The notes below the pieces were generated by a model that was given only the letters and a program-made list of their open reading frames with translations, made no database searches and had not been told where the DNA came from. A DNA stretch of 64,000 nt. Origin: Helicobacter muridarum. Lineage in GTDB: Bacteria > Campylobacterota > Campylobacteria > Campylobacterales > Helicobacteraceae. Position 1 is the stretch's first letter, and every line of letters begins with the position of its first letter. Location of the stretch: positions 122,108-186,107 of the forward strand of contig NZ_JRPD02000003.1 of the NCBI RefSeq assembly GCF_000765805.2, read 5' to 3'. Made by a program: the position numbers and the translations under genes. Positions 47,984 through 57,799 of the stretch are shown piece after piece.

Positions 47984-50365
47984 TTAGATTATAGCTTCAT
48001 ATATTCGTCTTGCCAAAGATTTGGAATCAAGTTTTAAGCTTTGGTCTACTAAATCTACTTTTCCATGTTTAACAAACATATCTCCTATCTCAAAACTAAT
48101 AATCTTTGGAATCTTGTCTAACATATCACTTGCATATAGTTCTGCTGCAAATTGCATAACCCTAGCTCCTACTCCATTGATTTTATAGTTATCGCTAAAG
48201 ACAAATATATGGCTATATTGTGCTAAAGCCTGTTTGATTGATTTTGTATCTAGAGGTTTTAGAAACACTATATCCATTATATCTGCTTGGATCGCGTAAT
48301 TAGCATACATAGATTCTAATGTGCTAGCAGCTCTACCTACTCCGTTTCCATATCCTAATAACAATATTTTATATGAGTTATATGGAGAATTGTTTATGTT
48401 TTGTAGTTTATTGGTATTTATTAAATAATCTTGTGAGTTATGATTTTTTACACTAAGATTTGCTTCAACGTCTTTATTTGTTAGATCTAGGTTAGATGTT
48501 AAGTCATTTTTATTTTTTTGTATAGCCTGTATAATATGTTTTAACTCTTCTTCCCAAATAAGGACCATTTGGGCTTTTCTCTCTTGCAGATAAGATTTAT
48601 AATCTCTCCTAGCATTGGATAATGCAAAAGAGATAATTGAGTTTGCTATGTATCTTCGTTTTTGTATTTGTTGTAATTTGGAATCTGCTGTTAAAACTTT
48701 ATTTTCCAATGCTTCGCTTGTTAGGCTTTCTTTGTTGTGACTAGGAGATTCTGATGTAAGTTTTAATGCTAATTTTGATATAAGCTTAGTTTGATCTTTA
48801 TTGTTTTCATAAAAGTCTTGTGTTATAAATTTACCCCTAGGATAACGAATCCCAATTGGCGAATCTACCTCTATACTCCACCATAATGCTTGCTCTAGGC
48901 TAGCATTATCTCTAGGAGCAGTTAAAATAATATTTGGTATGCCTTGCAAGTAGGCTATATCTAGTAAGCCTTGATGCGTTTCCCCATCTTCTCCTACTAG
49001 TCCAGCTCTATCTATACAAAATACCACAGGAAGATTCATAATGCTTACATCATGCACAATTTGATCAAAGGCTCTCTGTAAGAATGTAGAATATATAGCT
49101 ATATATGGTTTAAATCCTTCTTTTGCCATAGCAGCCATAGATGTTACAGCATGTTGTTCAGCTATTGCTACGTCAAAAAATCTATCTGGGAATTCATCTA
49201 TTAGCCTATCTATGCCAGTCCCGCTAGGCATGGCTGCAGTAACGCCTACAATATTATCATTGCTTTTAGCCATATCAAATAGAGTTTTACTAAATATTTG
49301 GGTTGGATTCTCCATTTTATTTGTGTTTAGAGCCTTACCTGTGTTTAAGTCAAATGGAGGCACACCATGCCATTTTTCATATCTTCCTTCTGCTATTTGA
49401 TAACCTTTACCTTTGGTAGTTTGGCAGTGAATTAGCACTGGGCGATTTAAATTTTGCGTGCTTTTTAACACAGATACTACTTCTTCTATGTTATTGCCAT
49501 TTATTGGTCCAATATAATCAATGCCAAATTCTTCAAATAATAATCCGGGCGTAATTAGTTTAAAACTCTCTTCGAATCTTTTTGCAATGAAAGCTGTGCC
49601 ATCGGGCATTTTTTCAACTATCTTTTTTACTTTCTCACGCATAGATTGATATAGTGGGCTAGCAATGGTCTTTGAGAGAATCTTAGATATAACGCCAATT
49701 GGCTTGGCAATGCTCATTTCATTATCATTTAGTAAAATAACTACAGGTAGCTTTAAGTCGCCTAGCTCATTTAATGCTTCATATACTAAACCTGCGCTCA
49801 TTGCCCCATCTCCTATCATAGCTATAGGCTTGCCTGTTAATCGCGAATTGCCATTTTGCTTATTGCTAATTATATTTAGCCTACGAGCTTTGGCTACTCC
49901 TACTGCTAGCGATAGAGAGGTTGAACTGTGCCCAGCTATGAAGTAATCAAGCGTGCTTTCATATGGAGCTATAAAACCACTTATGCCGCCAAATTGCCTT
50001 AGTGTGCTAAATTGGCTATATCTGCCTGTTATTAGTTTATGAGCATATGCTTGATGGCTTACATCATAGATAAATGGGTGTTTAGCGCAGTCATATACGG
50101 CATGCATTCCAACAATTAGCTCTACTGCGCCAAGAGTAGAGCTTAAGTGTCCACCATTTTTGCTTACTACTTCTAGTATTCTATCCCTTATGGCTTGTGA
50201 TATTTCTTCAAGCGATTTTATACTAGCACCTTGTAATCTTGTTCTGATATTACGTCCAGATTTGAATTGCTGTAAAATGCTTTGTGTTATGTTGCTGTCT
50301 TTTTTTGTTAGTTCTTGTGTTTTATCTTTATGGTTGTTGTTTGCTACTAAAGAATACTGTTGCAT
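47984..50365 (-). CDS. dxs: 1-deoxy-D-xylulose-5-phosphate synthase with large insertion
   Basis: First enzyme of the non-mevalonate isoprenoid pathway: pyruvate plus glyceraldehyde 3-phosphate, thiamine-diphosphate dependent. Motifs are NGGHLSSTLGAVEL, HQAYAHKLITGR, GHSSTSLSLAVG, the ThDP motif IGDGAMSAGLVYEALN, CIDRAGLVGEDGETHQG and RYPRGKF. Length is 793 residues against about 615-640 for the family. The excess is an Asn/Ser/Lys-rich insertion at about residues 515-660, between RYPRGKF and the C-terminal domain that begins at KILLLGYGNGVGRA. All catalytic motifs are outside the insertion, so activity is plausible. AAGGAT precedes ATG. Confidence 0.93.
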   Translation of the reverse strand: MQQYSLVANNNHKDKTQELTKKDSNITQSILQQFKSGRNIRTRLQGASIKSLEEISQAIRDRILEVVSKNGGHLSSTLGAVELIVGMHAVYDCAKHPFIYDVSHQAYAHKLITGRYSQFSTLRQFGGISGFIAPYESTLDYFIAGHSSTSLSLAVGVAKARRLNIISNKQNGNSRLTGKPIAMIGDGAMSAGLVYEALNELGDLKLPVVILLNDNEMSIAKPIGVISKILSKTIASPLYQSMREKVKKIVEKMPDGTAFIAKRFEESFKLITPGLLFEEFGIDYIGPINGNNIEEVVSVLKSTQNLNRPVLIHCQTTKGKGYQIAEGRYEKWHGVPPFDLNTGKALNTNKMENPTQIFSKTLFDMAKSNDNIVGVTAAMPSGTGIDRLIDEFPDRFFDVAIAEQHAVTSMAAMAKEGFKPYIAIYSTFLQRAFDQIVHDVSIMNLPVVFCIDRAGLVGEDGETHQGLLDIAYLQGIPNIILTAPRDNASLEQALWWSIEVDSPIGIRYPRGKFITQDFYENNKDQTKLISKLALKLTSESPSHNKESLTSEALENKVLTADSKLQQIQKRRYIANSIISFALSNARRDYKSYLQERKAQMVLIWEEELKHIIQAIQKNKNDLTSNLDLTNKDVEANLSVKNHNSQDYLINTNKLQNINNSPYNSYKILLLGYGNGVGRAASTLESMYANYAIQADIMDIVFLKPLDTKSIKQALAQYSHIFVFSDNYKINGVGARVMQFAAELYASDMLDKIPKIISFEIGDMFVKHGKVDLVDQSLKLDSKSLARRIYEAII

Positions 50366-50576
50366 TTATATCCTTTCACTAACTTAATTTCCACAGGTTG
50401 CATTATAGCATAGCATTATGTTGTATGTCCTCTTGATTTTAGAATTCATTGTTATCTAAGTATTTGGAAATTTTAGTATTCTTAATAGTAGGTTGACTTT
50501 AATGCAACAATTAAGGATTTGTTGCTATAATGAGCATAAAATAATTTTAAATTTAACTTAAAAAAGAGCGTTTAAT

Positions 50577-52133
50577 ATGAGTGAGCATGCAACAAAGCAA
50601 CATAATAATCCAAATAACTATGATTGCATTCCAAGCGTTAGTTTTGAATCATTGGGGTTAAATAAAAAGGTTTTAAGAGGAATTAAAGAGGCTGGCTTTA
50701 CTATTCCTAGCCCTATTCAAGAGAAGGCAATTCCTCCCATAATGGAAAAAAGAGATGTGATAGCCCAAGCTCAAACTGGCACAGGTAAAACAGCTGCATT
50801 CGCATTGCCAATCCTTCATGGACTTAAGAATGATTCTAGCATTGAGGCATTAATAATTACGCCTACAAGAGAACTTGCAATGCAAATTAGCGATGATGTG
50901 TTTAAGCTTGGGAAATTTCTTAAAACTAAAACTATTTGCGTATATGGAGGTCAGAGTATTAAGAAGCAAATTGATCTTATTGAACGTAATCCTCAGGTCA
51001 TGATAGCTACGCCGGGTAGATTATTAGATCATTTAAAGAATGAAAGATTAAAGAATTTTTGCCCCGCTGTTGTGGTACTTGATGAATGTGATGAAATGCT
51101 TGATATGGGATTTATTGATGACATTGAGGAAATTTTTAAATTTATCCCAAATAATGTTCAAACATTGTTATTCTCCGCGACAATGCCCCCTCGTATACAG
51201 GAGCTAGCAGAAAAGATTCTCTATAATCCTTTGCACATAAAGATAGCCTCTACTACTACAACTAATGAGGATATTTCACAGCGATACTATATTATCAATG
51301 AGAATGAACGTAATGATGCTCTTGTAAGGTTAATTGATACAGAATATCCATCTAAGAGCATAGTTTTTATACGTACTAAAAAGGAAGCAGATGAGGTTAA
51401 TACATTTTTACAGAATAAGGGCTATAAAAGTGTAGCCTTACATGGAGATATGGATCAACGTATGAGGAGAGATTCCATCACAGCGTTTAAGAAGAATAAA
51501 GCAGATATATTAGTAGCAACTGATGTCGCCGCTAGAGGTTTGGATATAAGTAATATTAGCCATGTTTTTAATTATCATATTCCATTAAATATTGAATCGT
51601 ATGTTCACAGAATAGGTAGGACAGGTCGCGCTGGTAATAAAGGAGTAGCTATTACATTATCTACTCCACTTGAATACAAGGATTTAAATAAGATTCAAAG
51701 TGGCACTAAGTCTCAATTAAAGCTTTATGAGGTGCCCGGAGTTAGCGATGATGTCGTGATTAATAGCATTATTAAATCTGAAGTATCTGATGTTGCGCTT
51801 TCCTTATATGAGAGCATAAGAGATAGGCTTGATACTACACAGTTAGCCTTAAAATTGCTTACTTTACACCTACAGAAAAATGTTAAGATTGGCTTAAGTA
51901 AACAGGAAGTAGAACATAGCATACATAGTAAAGAAGCCTATCAAAATGAAGATATAGCTCAATATGATTATGGAATTCAAAGCAGAAAAAGGGGAATGGA
52001 TAAATCAGGCAATAAGAATGCAAGAGGAATACAAGAAAAGCCATATAAGAGGCATAGTAAATCTAAATTAAGTGTCAATGAGATCAAGCAACATAGGAAG
52101 CTACAAAGTCAGCAAAAATATTATAAGGGTTGA
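50577..52133 (+). CDS. DEAD-box family RNA helicase (RhpA-like), DECD variant
   Basis: ATP-dependent RNA helicase of 518 residues. The Q motif is SFESLGLNKKVLRGIKEAGF, motif I AQTGTGKTAAFALP, Ia PTRELAMQI, II VVVLDECDEMLDMGF, III LLFSATMP, V ATDVAARGLDIS and VI YVHRIGRTGRAG. Motif II is DECD, not DEAD. A basic C-terminal extension follows. It is the counterpart of H. pylori RhpA, which works with RNase J in RNA decay and cold growth. It overlaps or abuts the pseudouridine synthase gene downstream, so rRNA-related functions are grouped. Confidence 0.9.
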   Translation: MSEHATKQHNNPNNYDCIPSVSFESLGLNKKVLRGIKEAGFTIPSPIQEKAIPPIMEKRDVIAQAQTGTGKTAAFALPILHGLKNDSSIEALIITPTRELAMQISDDVFKLGKFLKTKTICVYGGQSIKKQIDLIERNPQVMIATPGRLLDHLKNERLKNFCPAVVVLDECDEMLDMGFIDDIEEIFKFIPNNVQTLLFSATMPPRIQELAEKILYNPLHIKIASTTTTNEDISQRYYIINENERNDALVRLIDTEYPSKSIVFIRTKKEADEVNTFLQNKGYKSVALHGDMDQRMRRDSITAFKKNKADILVATDVAARGLDISNISHVFNYHIPLNIESYVHRIGRTGRAGNKGVAITLSTPLEYKDLNKIQSGTKSQLKLYEVPGVSDDVVINSIIKSEVSDVALSLYESIRDRLDTTQLALKLLTLHLQKNVKIGLSKQEVEHSIHSKEAYQNEDIAQYDYGIQSRKRGMDKSGNKNARGIQEKPYKRHSKSKLSVNEIKQHRKLQSQQKYYKG

Positions 52134-52135
52134 GT

Positions 52136-52939
52136 TTGCGACTAAATCAATTTATATCTTTGCATAGTAAGCATTCTAGACGAGAATCAGATATGTTAAT
52201 CGAGCTAGGCAGGGTGAGGGTTAACCATAGCATTGCTACTAGGCATACAAAAGTTCCAGATATAGCTATTAATAATCCAATAGAAGCACAAAAAGACTTT
52301 AAGATTTTCATTGATAATAAGCCCATTTACTATAGCAAGTTTAACTCAAGGAATAATTGGAGTGCCATTGTCTATCATAAGAAAAAGGGTGAGTTAGTAA
52401 GTAAATTTGATCCAAAGGGTAGGGCATTAATTTATGATAGTATAGATTCCAAGTATTCTCATTTTATGCCTGTTGGGAGGCTTGATTTTGCAAGTGAAGG
52501 ATTACTTATATTGAGTGATAGTAAGGCTGTTGTTTGTGCCTTAATGGAATCAGAGCTTCCTCGTGTTTATATTGTCAAGATTGATTCTAAAATTAATGAT
52601 AAAATTATTTATGCTATGAGTAATGGCATATCGCTTAAAGATGCTAGAGCAGGCGGGCATAGTCATAGCAAGATTATATCGATGGATTTTCCTGCTATGG
52701 AGTTTAAGATTATAAGAAACTCTAAGATTTCCAAGCTAAAGTTATGTATAAAGGAGGGTAAGAATCGCGAAATAAGACGTTTTTTTGCTCATTTTAATGC
52801 TAACGTGCTTGATTTGCGGCGAGTTAGCTATGGATTTGTGAATCTAAATGCCCTGCCGCTTGGTAAAACTAGATTTTTCACTAGGGAAGAATACAGGGAT
52901 TTGAAAAATTTTATGCTACTTCCTAAAGAATTAATATAG
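52136..52939 (+). CDS. RsuA/RluB-type pseudouridine synthase
   Basis: Isomerises a specific uridine in ribosomal RNA. The S4-like N-terminus MRLNQFISLHSKHSRRESDM is followed by the catalytic motif VGRLDFASEGLLILSD (Asp nucleophile), then YIVKID and GKNREIRRFFAHF, typical of the family. The start is taken as TTG 52136, with AAGG seven bases upstream and the expected MRLNQF start; TTG 52130, overlapping the helicase stop, is an alternative. Length about 267. It is translationally coupled to the helicase gene. Confidence 0.83.
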   Translation: MRLNQFISLHSKHSRRESDMLIELGRVRVNHSIATRHTKVPDIAINNPIEAQKDFKIFIDNKPIYYSKFNSRNNWSAIVYHKKKGELVSKFDPKGRALIYDSIDSKYSHFMPVGRLDFASEGLLILSDSKAVVCALMESELPRVYIVKIDSKINDKIIYAMSNGISLKDARAGGHSHSKIISMDFPAMEFKIIRNSKISKLKLCIKEGKNREIRRFFAHFNANVLDLRRVSYGFVNLNALPLGKTRFFTREEYRDLKNFMLLPKELI

Positions 52940-53210
52940 CAAGAAATAAATCACTATATTATTTTCTTATAGTTATCATATTGAGTTATGTTTTTGTCTA
53001 TTTTTTATCTCATTTTGTATATTTTGCTAATAATTCCATCATGGAGAGTAATTAATACTAAAATAATATTAGAAAGTTAGTTCTATAGTCATTATTAACA
53101 TGCTTTTACAATCAAAAAGCCAATATAGAATAAAAAATTATATTATCATAAAATTATAATTTTTAGCCTACTACTTAAATCAATATAAATTAAATTAACA
53201 ATCTAGCATT

Positions 53211-54497
53211 TTACTTGATGTCAAATTCTTCACATATAGCCTCAAATTCTAAATAATACTTCCATGATTCTATAATGTCTAATCTGGTTTGTTTAATATG
53301 AGATAATTCATTATCTAATATAGCTTTAAGAGATTTAGCTAGTTTGGGGTTTTGGCTCAAATATGTCAATACATCACTTTCTTTTAGCTTTTTGGCATTG
53401 TTGCACAGCATTTCTTTTTGCACCACATCAAATAGATTTTCTAATTCCTTTTTAGTTAGGTATATATTTCTATTATCTTGTAGTTTCTCTAATGTTTTAT
53501 TTGTTGCATAAATCTTTACATGACTAAAGTTCTTATCGTCCTTGTATGAGTTTGGCATAAGTTGCAATGTTACATCATGTTTATATTCGTTTAATGTTAA
53601 GTTGTGTTGTTGGAGATTGCATACGAGTTCTACTTGACCATCTGTAATTGGAATATGGAATCTTATTGGTAAAAATGCACGCAACTCTCCATATAGACTT
53701 CCCTCAAAATAATGTTTATCTTTAGGGGGTGGGAATCCAAACTTATGTGAAAGCTCATTCATGGTATTATATGTTTTGCTACCTATTATTTGGCTCATAT
53801 CAATGTAATGAACTTCAGAAATGCTAGGAATAGATTTTATAATATCATTTGTTACAAACATGCCTTGCATATCTTGCATTTGGATTCTACCGGAGAATAA
53901 ATGCTCTAGTTGATCTAGGCATGGATTATTGGCTAGATGAAATTGCCCTGTTTGTGGATTATAGTGTTGGTATTTTATGCAATCTTTGAATATGGCAGAT
54001 AGGTTACCCCCCCCCCCCATTACTATTTCTTGAGTGTTATTTCTTTCTAAAGAGTGATTAATGCTTGATTTGCATATACTAATGGGATCTCTTACAAGTG
54101 ATATTGCTTTGATTTTATCTTTGATAGTTGAAAAGAATTTTTGATAGTCTTTGAAATTATATTCTGATATAGATATGATATTGTAGTTTTTATTGTCTCG
54201 AATAAGTCTAGTGTAAATCTCTCTGTATCTAGTGTAGCCATCTTCATAAAAATGCCAATTCGTGTTAATTCCGCATTTATATAAGAATCTTTGCATGGCA
54301 TTATGTCCTGTTCCATGTGAAGCTATATATAGAAATTTATATCCCTTTGGAAGCCCTAATCCTAACTTCCATGCAATAGGCATAAACATATCAATAAGTA
54401 TATTGCCACGTAATACTTTGCTTGTGCGATGTGATATTGCCTTTTTTATTCCGATTTCTTTCATAATCCGCCAAGTGTTATTATTTGTAATACCCAT
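53211..54497 (-). CDS. DUF2972-type, sulfotransferase-like protein with G12 tract
   Basis: A 428-residue soluble protein. The early FLYIASHGTGHNAMQRFLYK has the position and shape of a PAPS-binding 5' loop, and AISLVRDPISICKSSINHSL resembles the 3' phosphate loop of sulfotransferases. The C-terminal half, with FGFPPPKDKHYFEGSLYGEL and QVELVCNLQQHNLTLNEYKH, matches what I recall of DUF2972 proteins in Campylobacter and Helicobacter carbohydrate loci. The tract of 12 G (plus-strand C at 54007-54018) encodes MGGGGN near residue 160 and keeps the frame, so this gene is ON. GGAG precedes ATG. Modification of surface polysaccharide is inferred. Confidence 0.7.
   Translation of the reverse strand: MGITNNNTWRIMKEIGIKKAISHRTSKVLRGNILIDMFMPIAWKLGLGLPKGYKFLYIASHGTGHNAMQRFLYKCGINTNWHFYEDGYTRYREIYTRLIRDNKNYNIISISEYNFKDYQKFFSTIKDKIKAISLVRDPISICKSSINHSLERNNTQEIVMGGGGNLSAIFKDCIKYQHYNPQTGQFHLANNPCLDQLEHLFSGRIQMQDMQGMFVTNDIIKSIPSISEVHYIDMSQIIGSKTYNTMNELSHKFGFPPPKDKHYFEGSLYGELRAFLPIRFHIPITDGQVELVCNLQQHNLTLNEYKHDVTLQLMPNSYKDDKNFSHVKIYATNKTLEKLQDNRNIYLTKKELENLFDVVQKEMLCNNAKKLKESDVLTYLSQNPKLAKSLKAILDNELSHIKQTRLDIIESWKYYLEFEAICEEFDIK
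54007..54018 (-). repeat. Poly-G tract (plus-strand C12) in DUF2972-type gene
   Basis: Twelve consecutive C on the plus strand, within the coding frame. A change of one base would truncate the product near residue 165. Confidence 0.92.
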
Positions 54498-54537
54498 AAT
54501 GCTCCTTAATCATAGGTTTGATATATGTAGTAAAATA

Positions 54538-54978
54538 TTATTCATGCTTCTCACCAAATATCACGCATATAATTCCAATAAATCCAATTCCTATCCCATA
54601 GTATTGCTTAGTTGTAAGTGTTGGTTCAAAGAATATGAATGAGATACTAAGTATGCCAATTAGCCCTACTATTTCCCAGACTGAATATGCCACTCCAAGA
54701 GCGATTTTACGCAATGTTAATGACATGCAATAATATGATAAAGCCATCATACAAACGAGATTTATCTTTGGTATGAGATATGATGGGATATGAATTCCTA
54801 GAATTTGCAATGTTTCCCCAATGCCCATTTTTTCCAACCATGATGGTATAATTTTTAATAGCATTATTCCTGTGATTTCAAGTCCTATTGCTATGAATAA
54901 AAATATCCATGATATTAGCCTTTGTTGCTTATCTCTTGCTGTGTTTTTTGTTTGTTTTATTTCATTATTAGGCTTCAT
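54538..54978 (-). CDS. Small multidrug resistance (SMR) family transporter
   Basis: A 146-residue four-helix inner-membrane protein. FLFIAIGLEITGIMLLKI has the conserved helix-1 Glu used for proton/drug antiport. LSYYCMSLTLRKIALGVAYS and VWEIVGLIGIL correspond to the helix 2-3 motif. Two differences from the usual 105-110 residues are a charged 20-residue N-terminal tail and a loop insertion (IIPSWLEKMGIGETLQILGI) after helix 1. SMR proteins often act as pairs; only one gene is here. It lies upstream of the DUF2972 gene and is divergent from dnaG. Confidence 0.82.
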   Translation of the reverse strand: MKPNNEIKQTKNTARDKQQRLISWIFLFIAIGLEITGIMLLKIIPSWLEKMGIGETLQILGIHIPSYLIPKINLVCMMALSYYCMSLTLRKIALGVAYSVWEIVGLIGILSISFIFFEPTLTTKQYYGIGIGFIGIICVIFGEKHE

Positions 54979-55055
54979 TATATCTCTCTTGATAAAGTAA
55001 TTGCATTATATCATTGATTGCGTTAGAATCTCTTTTATTTGACTTGGAGAGTTAT

Positions 55056-56708
55056 ATGCCCAGTATCACACAAGCAAGCATTGATCTATTAAAATCAAAT
55101 ATTGATATTGTTGATTTGATTAGCCATTATATTGATGTAAGTCGTGTTGGTATTAATTTTATGGCACTTTGCCCATTCCACGATGATAAAACGCCAAGCC
55201 TATCTATTAGTCAAGCAAAAGGTTTGTATCATTGTCATGCATGCGGAGCAAGTGGAGATGGAATCAAATTTGTCATGCAACATCAGAATGTAGGGTTTCA
55301 GGACGCATTAGAGATAATTGCTAGCTTTTATCGTATATCGCTTGAGTATGTTGATCATGAAAATGGTGCTAGCAAGAAAAAGAGTCATATTTTGGATTCC
55401 ATTGCTAGCTTTTATCATAACAATCTATTAAATAATCAAGATGTATTGCAATATCTATTCTCTCGTGGCTTAAGTATGGATTCTATTAGGAATTTTAAGA
55501 TTGGCTATTGTGGAGCTAGCTTTGAGACACAAAAAGCCTTGCAAGAGCACTCTCTTAGCTATAAAGAGGCATTAGAGTATGGAATATTAATTGAGAGTTA
55601 TAATAGACCATATGCACGATTTAGCAATCGTATCACATTTCCTATTTGCTCTGCTAATGGTTCTGTAGTTGGATTTGGCGGCAGGACATTAAGCAATGAT
55701 AAGCATATTGCAAAATATATTAACTCCCATCAAAGCAAAATTTTTAATAAATCCAAGATTCTATATGGCTACAATTTAGCAAGGCAATCTATCTATAAGC
55801 AAAAAAGCATGATTGTTTGTGAAGGATATTTAGATGTTATTTTACTTCATCAAGCTGGCTTTTGTAATGCAGTTGCTACGCTTGGCACAGCACTAAATAA
55901 TGGTCATTTAGGCATTATTAATAAGGACAATACAAGTATATATATGTGCTATGATGGAGATATAGCAGGCATTAATGCTGCTTGCAAAGCTGCTAGATTT
56001 TTATCTAAGCATAGTAAAGATGGTGGTGTAGTTTTGCTTAGAGATGGGCTTGATCCTGCTGATATGATATTGCAGCATAAAGAAGATGATTTTAGATTAG
56101 CCCTAAAGCATGCTAAGTCATTTATTGATTTTGTATTAGAGGATATTGTGATGAAGTTTGATTTAAAAAATCCTATACAAAAGCAGCAAGCCTTACAGGC
56201 TAGTTTAGAATTCATGCACACGCTAAACCCACTTATACAAGATGACTATAAAGCCCTAAAATTACCACAATTGCTAAATATACAAAAAAGACATATCACA
56301 AAGAAATACGAAAAGCAAAAAGATATAGCCATTATACCTAGCTTTGATAATATTTCAGAGGCAAACATTCTTGTTAGCATGCTAGATAATGAAGAGAATT
56401 TTTATCTTGGAATGCAGTTTTTGGATATAAAACATTTTATGACATATAGAGAGGAGTTTAGCATGATATCTAATGGTATAAGAGAACATGATAAAATTAT
56501 GACTTTACGTTTTAAGAGTAATGCAAGCTTTTCTAATAAGGAATTTGCCTATGAGCTTAGAATCTTTTTGCTTGCCTATGCTAAAAATCTAGTCAATAAT
56601 ATCTCAAGGGATTCTAATCTTATTGGCATGGCTAGGATTGAGGCTATTGGCAAGCTAAGGAATGCTATACGTATATTAGAGTTAGAGCGTAGATTAGTCG
56701 TTGTATAG
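55056..56708 (+). CDS. dnaG: DNA primase
   Basis: Synthesises RNA primers at the fork. The zinc domain has FMALCPFHDDKTPSLSIS and YHCHACGASGDGIKFVM (C-H...C-C). The catalytic core is RFSNRITFPICSANGSVVGF and GGRTLS, and the TOPRIM part has VCEGYLDVILLHQAGF and CYDGDIAGINAA with the metal-binding acidic residues. The C-terminal helicase-binding domain is short. ATG 55056 with GGAGAG upstream is preferred to ATG 55014 (42 bases earlier), giving 550 residues, close to H. pylori DnaG. Confidence 0.93.
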   Translation: MPSITQASIDLLKSNIDIVDLISHYIDVSRVGINFMALCPFHDDKTPSLSISQAKGLYHCHACGASGDGIKFVMQHQNVGFQDALEIIASFYRISLEYVDHENGASKKKSHILDSIASFYHNNLLNNQDVLQYLFSRGLSMDSIRNFKIGYCGASFETQKALQEHSLSYKEALEYGILIESYNRPYARFSNRITFPICSANGSVVGFGGRTLSNDKHIAKYINSHQSKIFNKSKILYGYNLARQSIYKQKSMIVCEGYLDVILLHQAGFCNAVATLGTALNNGHLGIINKDNTSIYMCYDGDIAGINAACKAARFLSKHSKDGGVVLLRDGLDPADMILQHKEDDFRLALKHAKSFIDFVLEDIVMKFDLKNPIQKQQALQASLEFMHTLNPLIQDDYKALKLPQLLNIQKRHITKKYEKQKDIAIIPSFDNISEANILVSMLDNEENFYLGMQFLDIKHFMTYREEFSMISNGIREHDKIMTLRFKSNASFSNKEFAYELRIFLLAYAKNLVNNISRDSNLIGMARIEAIGKLRNAIRILELERRLVVV

Positions 56709-56746
56709 TGCTTTAAAAACTAGCATTTATTTGCATGATGATAGTT

Positions 56747-57799
56747 TTATTCCAATTTTGCTTTGATAATATCATAGACTAGTTTTGGCTGTATATTATC
56801 TAGACGCAGTCCGATAGCTGGATTTTTGGCATAGTCTTTGATAATAGAATCTAGATTTTTGTAGCTGAAGATTCCTAGCGGAGTAAGCATTGTGTGGTGT
56901 TTTTCCTTGCTAAAGATTCCATATCTCATGGGATTATTATGTTTGCTATATTGATTTAGGCTTAATGTTTGCACTCCTAAAGCACTAGCGCAATGTAAAA
57001 GTAGAGTATTATTTGATACAAACAATCTAGCATAACTTATTATTGCTAGCAGTTGCTTTTGGTTGTTTGATATGTATAGATTATTTTTACTCAAATTTGA
57101 ATATTGCTCTAGCATAGTTTCATATGCTGCTTGCTCACTTGGGTTTGCAATGATTAGAATCATATTGTCATCAGCTAGTAAATTCGCAGTGCTAAAGAAG
57201 TTTTTAACCTCCCAACCTATGCTATTGCCATCTTTACTAGGATATATAATGATTAGATTAGATTCCATGTTTGATTTAAATCTAGATTCCAAATATTTGC
57301 CTGCTTGCTGTTGCTGCTGTATGGTTAAATATAGTTTTGGGAAGAAAATTCCTTGACAATTAAGAGCTTTTAACAAGTCAAGGTTATATTGTATTTCGTG
57401 TTTTTTTGGAGACAATCTAGATTGCTTAATTTTATAATTGAATAAAAATGAATGCAAATCAGAGAATATTCCTATACGTATTTTTACTTTGGCTAGAAAT
57501 AGTGCTATAGTGCTTTTTTTATCTTGAGTAAATGATATTGATATATCTACTTTTGCTTCCTTTATAGCACTAGATAGGCTATGTTTGGAATCTATTAGCA
57601 AGATATTGCTTATTTCTGGATTGTTGTCTAGTAAATATCTCATACTTGAATGTATAAGTAAGCTTATTTTTGCATTTGGATAGTTTGTTTTTATCGAGTA
57701 TATACATGGTAGGCAAAAGATAGGAAATGATAGATTTTGATATTGGTTGCAGTAAACAAGCAAGAAATGATAGCTTTTGTCTTTATTTAGTCTTATCAT
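56747..57799 (-). CDS. Family 9 (heptosyltransferase-like) glycosyltransferase
   Basis: A 350-residue GT-B enzyme related to ADP-heptose:LPS heptosyltransferases. It shows LPCIYSIKTNYPNAKISLLI, NPEISNILLID, RIGIFSDLHSFL, a central IIIYPSKDGNSIGWEVKNFF (where the nucleotide-binding domain starts), LLAIISYARLFVSNNTLLLH with the conserved S-N/D-T/S-H helix, and ALGVQTLSL. The usual D-T-G near the helix is N-T-L here, so donor use may differ. It overlaps the end of aroK by 17 bases and is cotranscribed with it. The H. pylori family includes WaaC and WaaF, but I cannot say which this is. Confidence 0.78.
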   Translation of the reverse strand: MIRLNKDKSYHFLLVYCNQYQNLSFPIFCLPCIYSIKTNYPNAKISLLIHSSMRYLLDNNPEISNILLIDSKHSLSSAIKEAKVDISISFTQDKKSTIALFLAKVKIRIGIFSDLHSFLFNYKIKQSRLSPKKHEIQYNLDLLKALNCQGIFFPKLYLTIQQQQQAGKYLESRFKSNMESNLIIIYPSKDGNSIGWEVKNFFSTANLLADDNMILIIANPSEQAAYETMLEQYSNLSKNNLYISNNQKQLLAIISYARLFVSNNTLLLHCASALGVQTLSLNQYSKHNNPMRYGIFSKEKHHTMLTPLGIFSYKNLDSIIKDYAKNPAIGLRLDNIQPKLVYDIIKAKLE

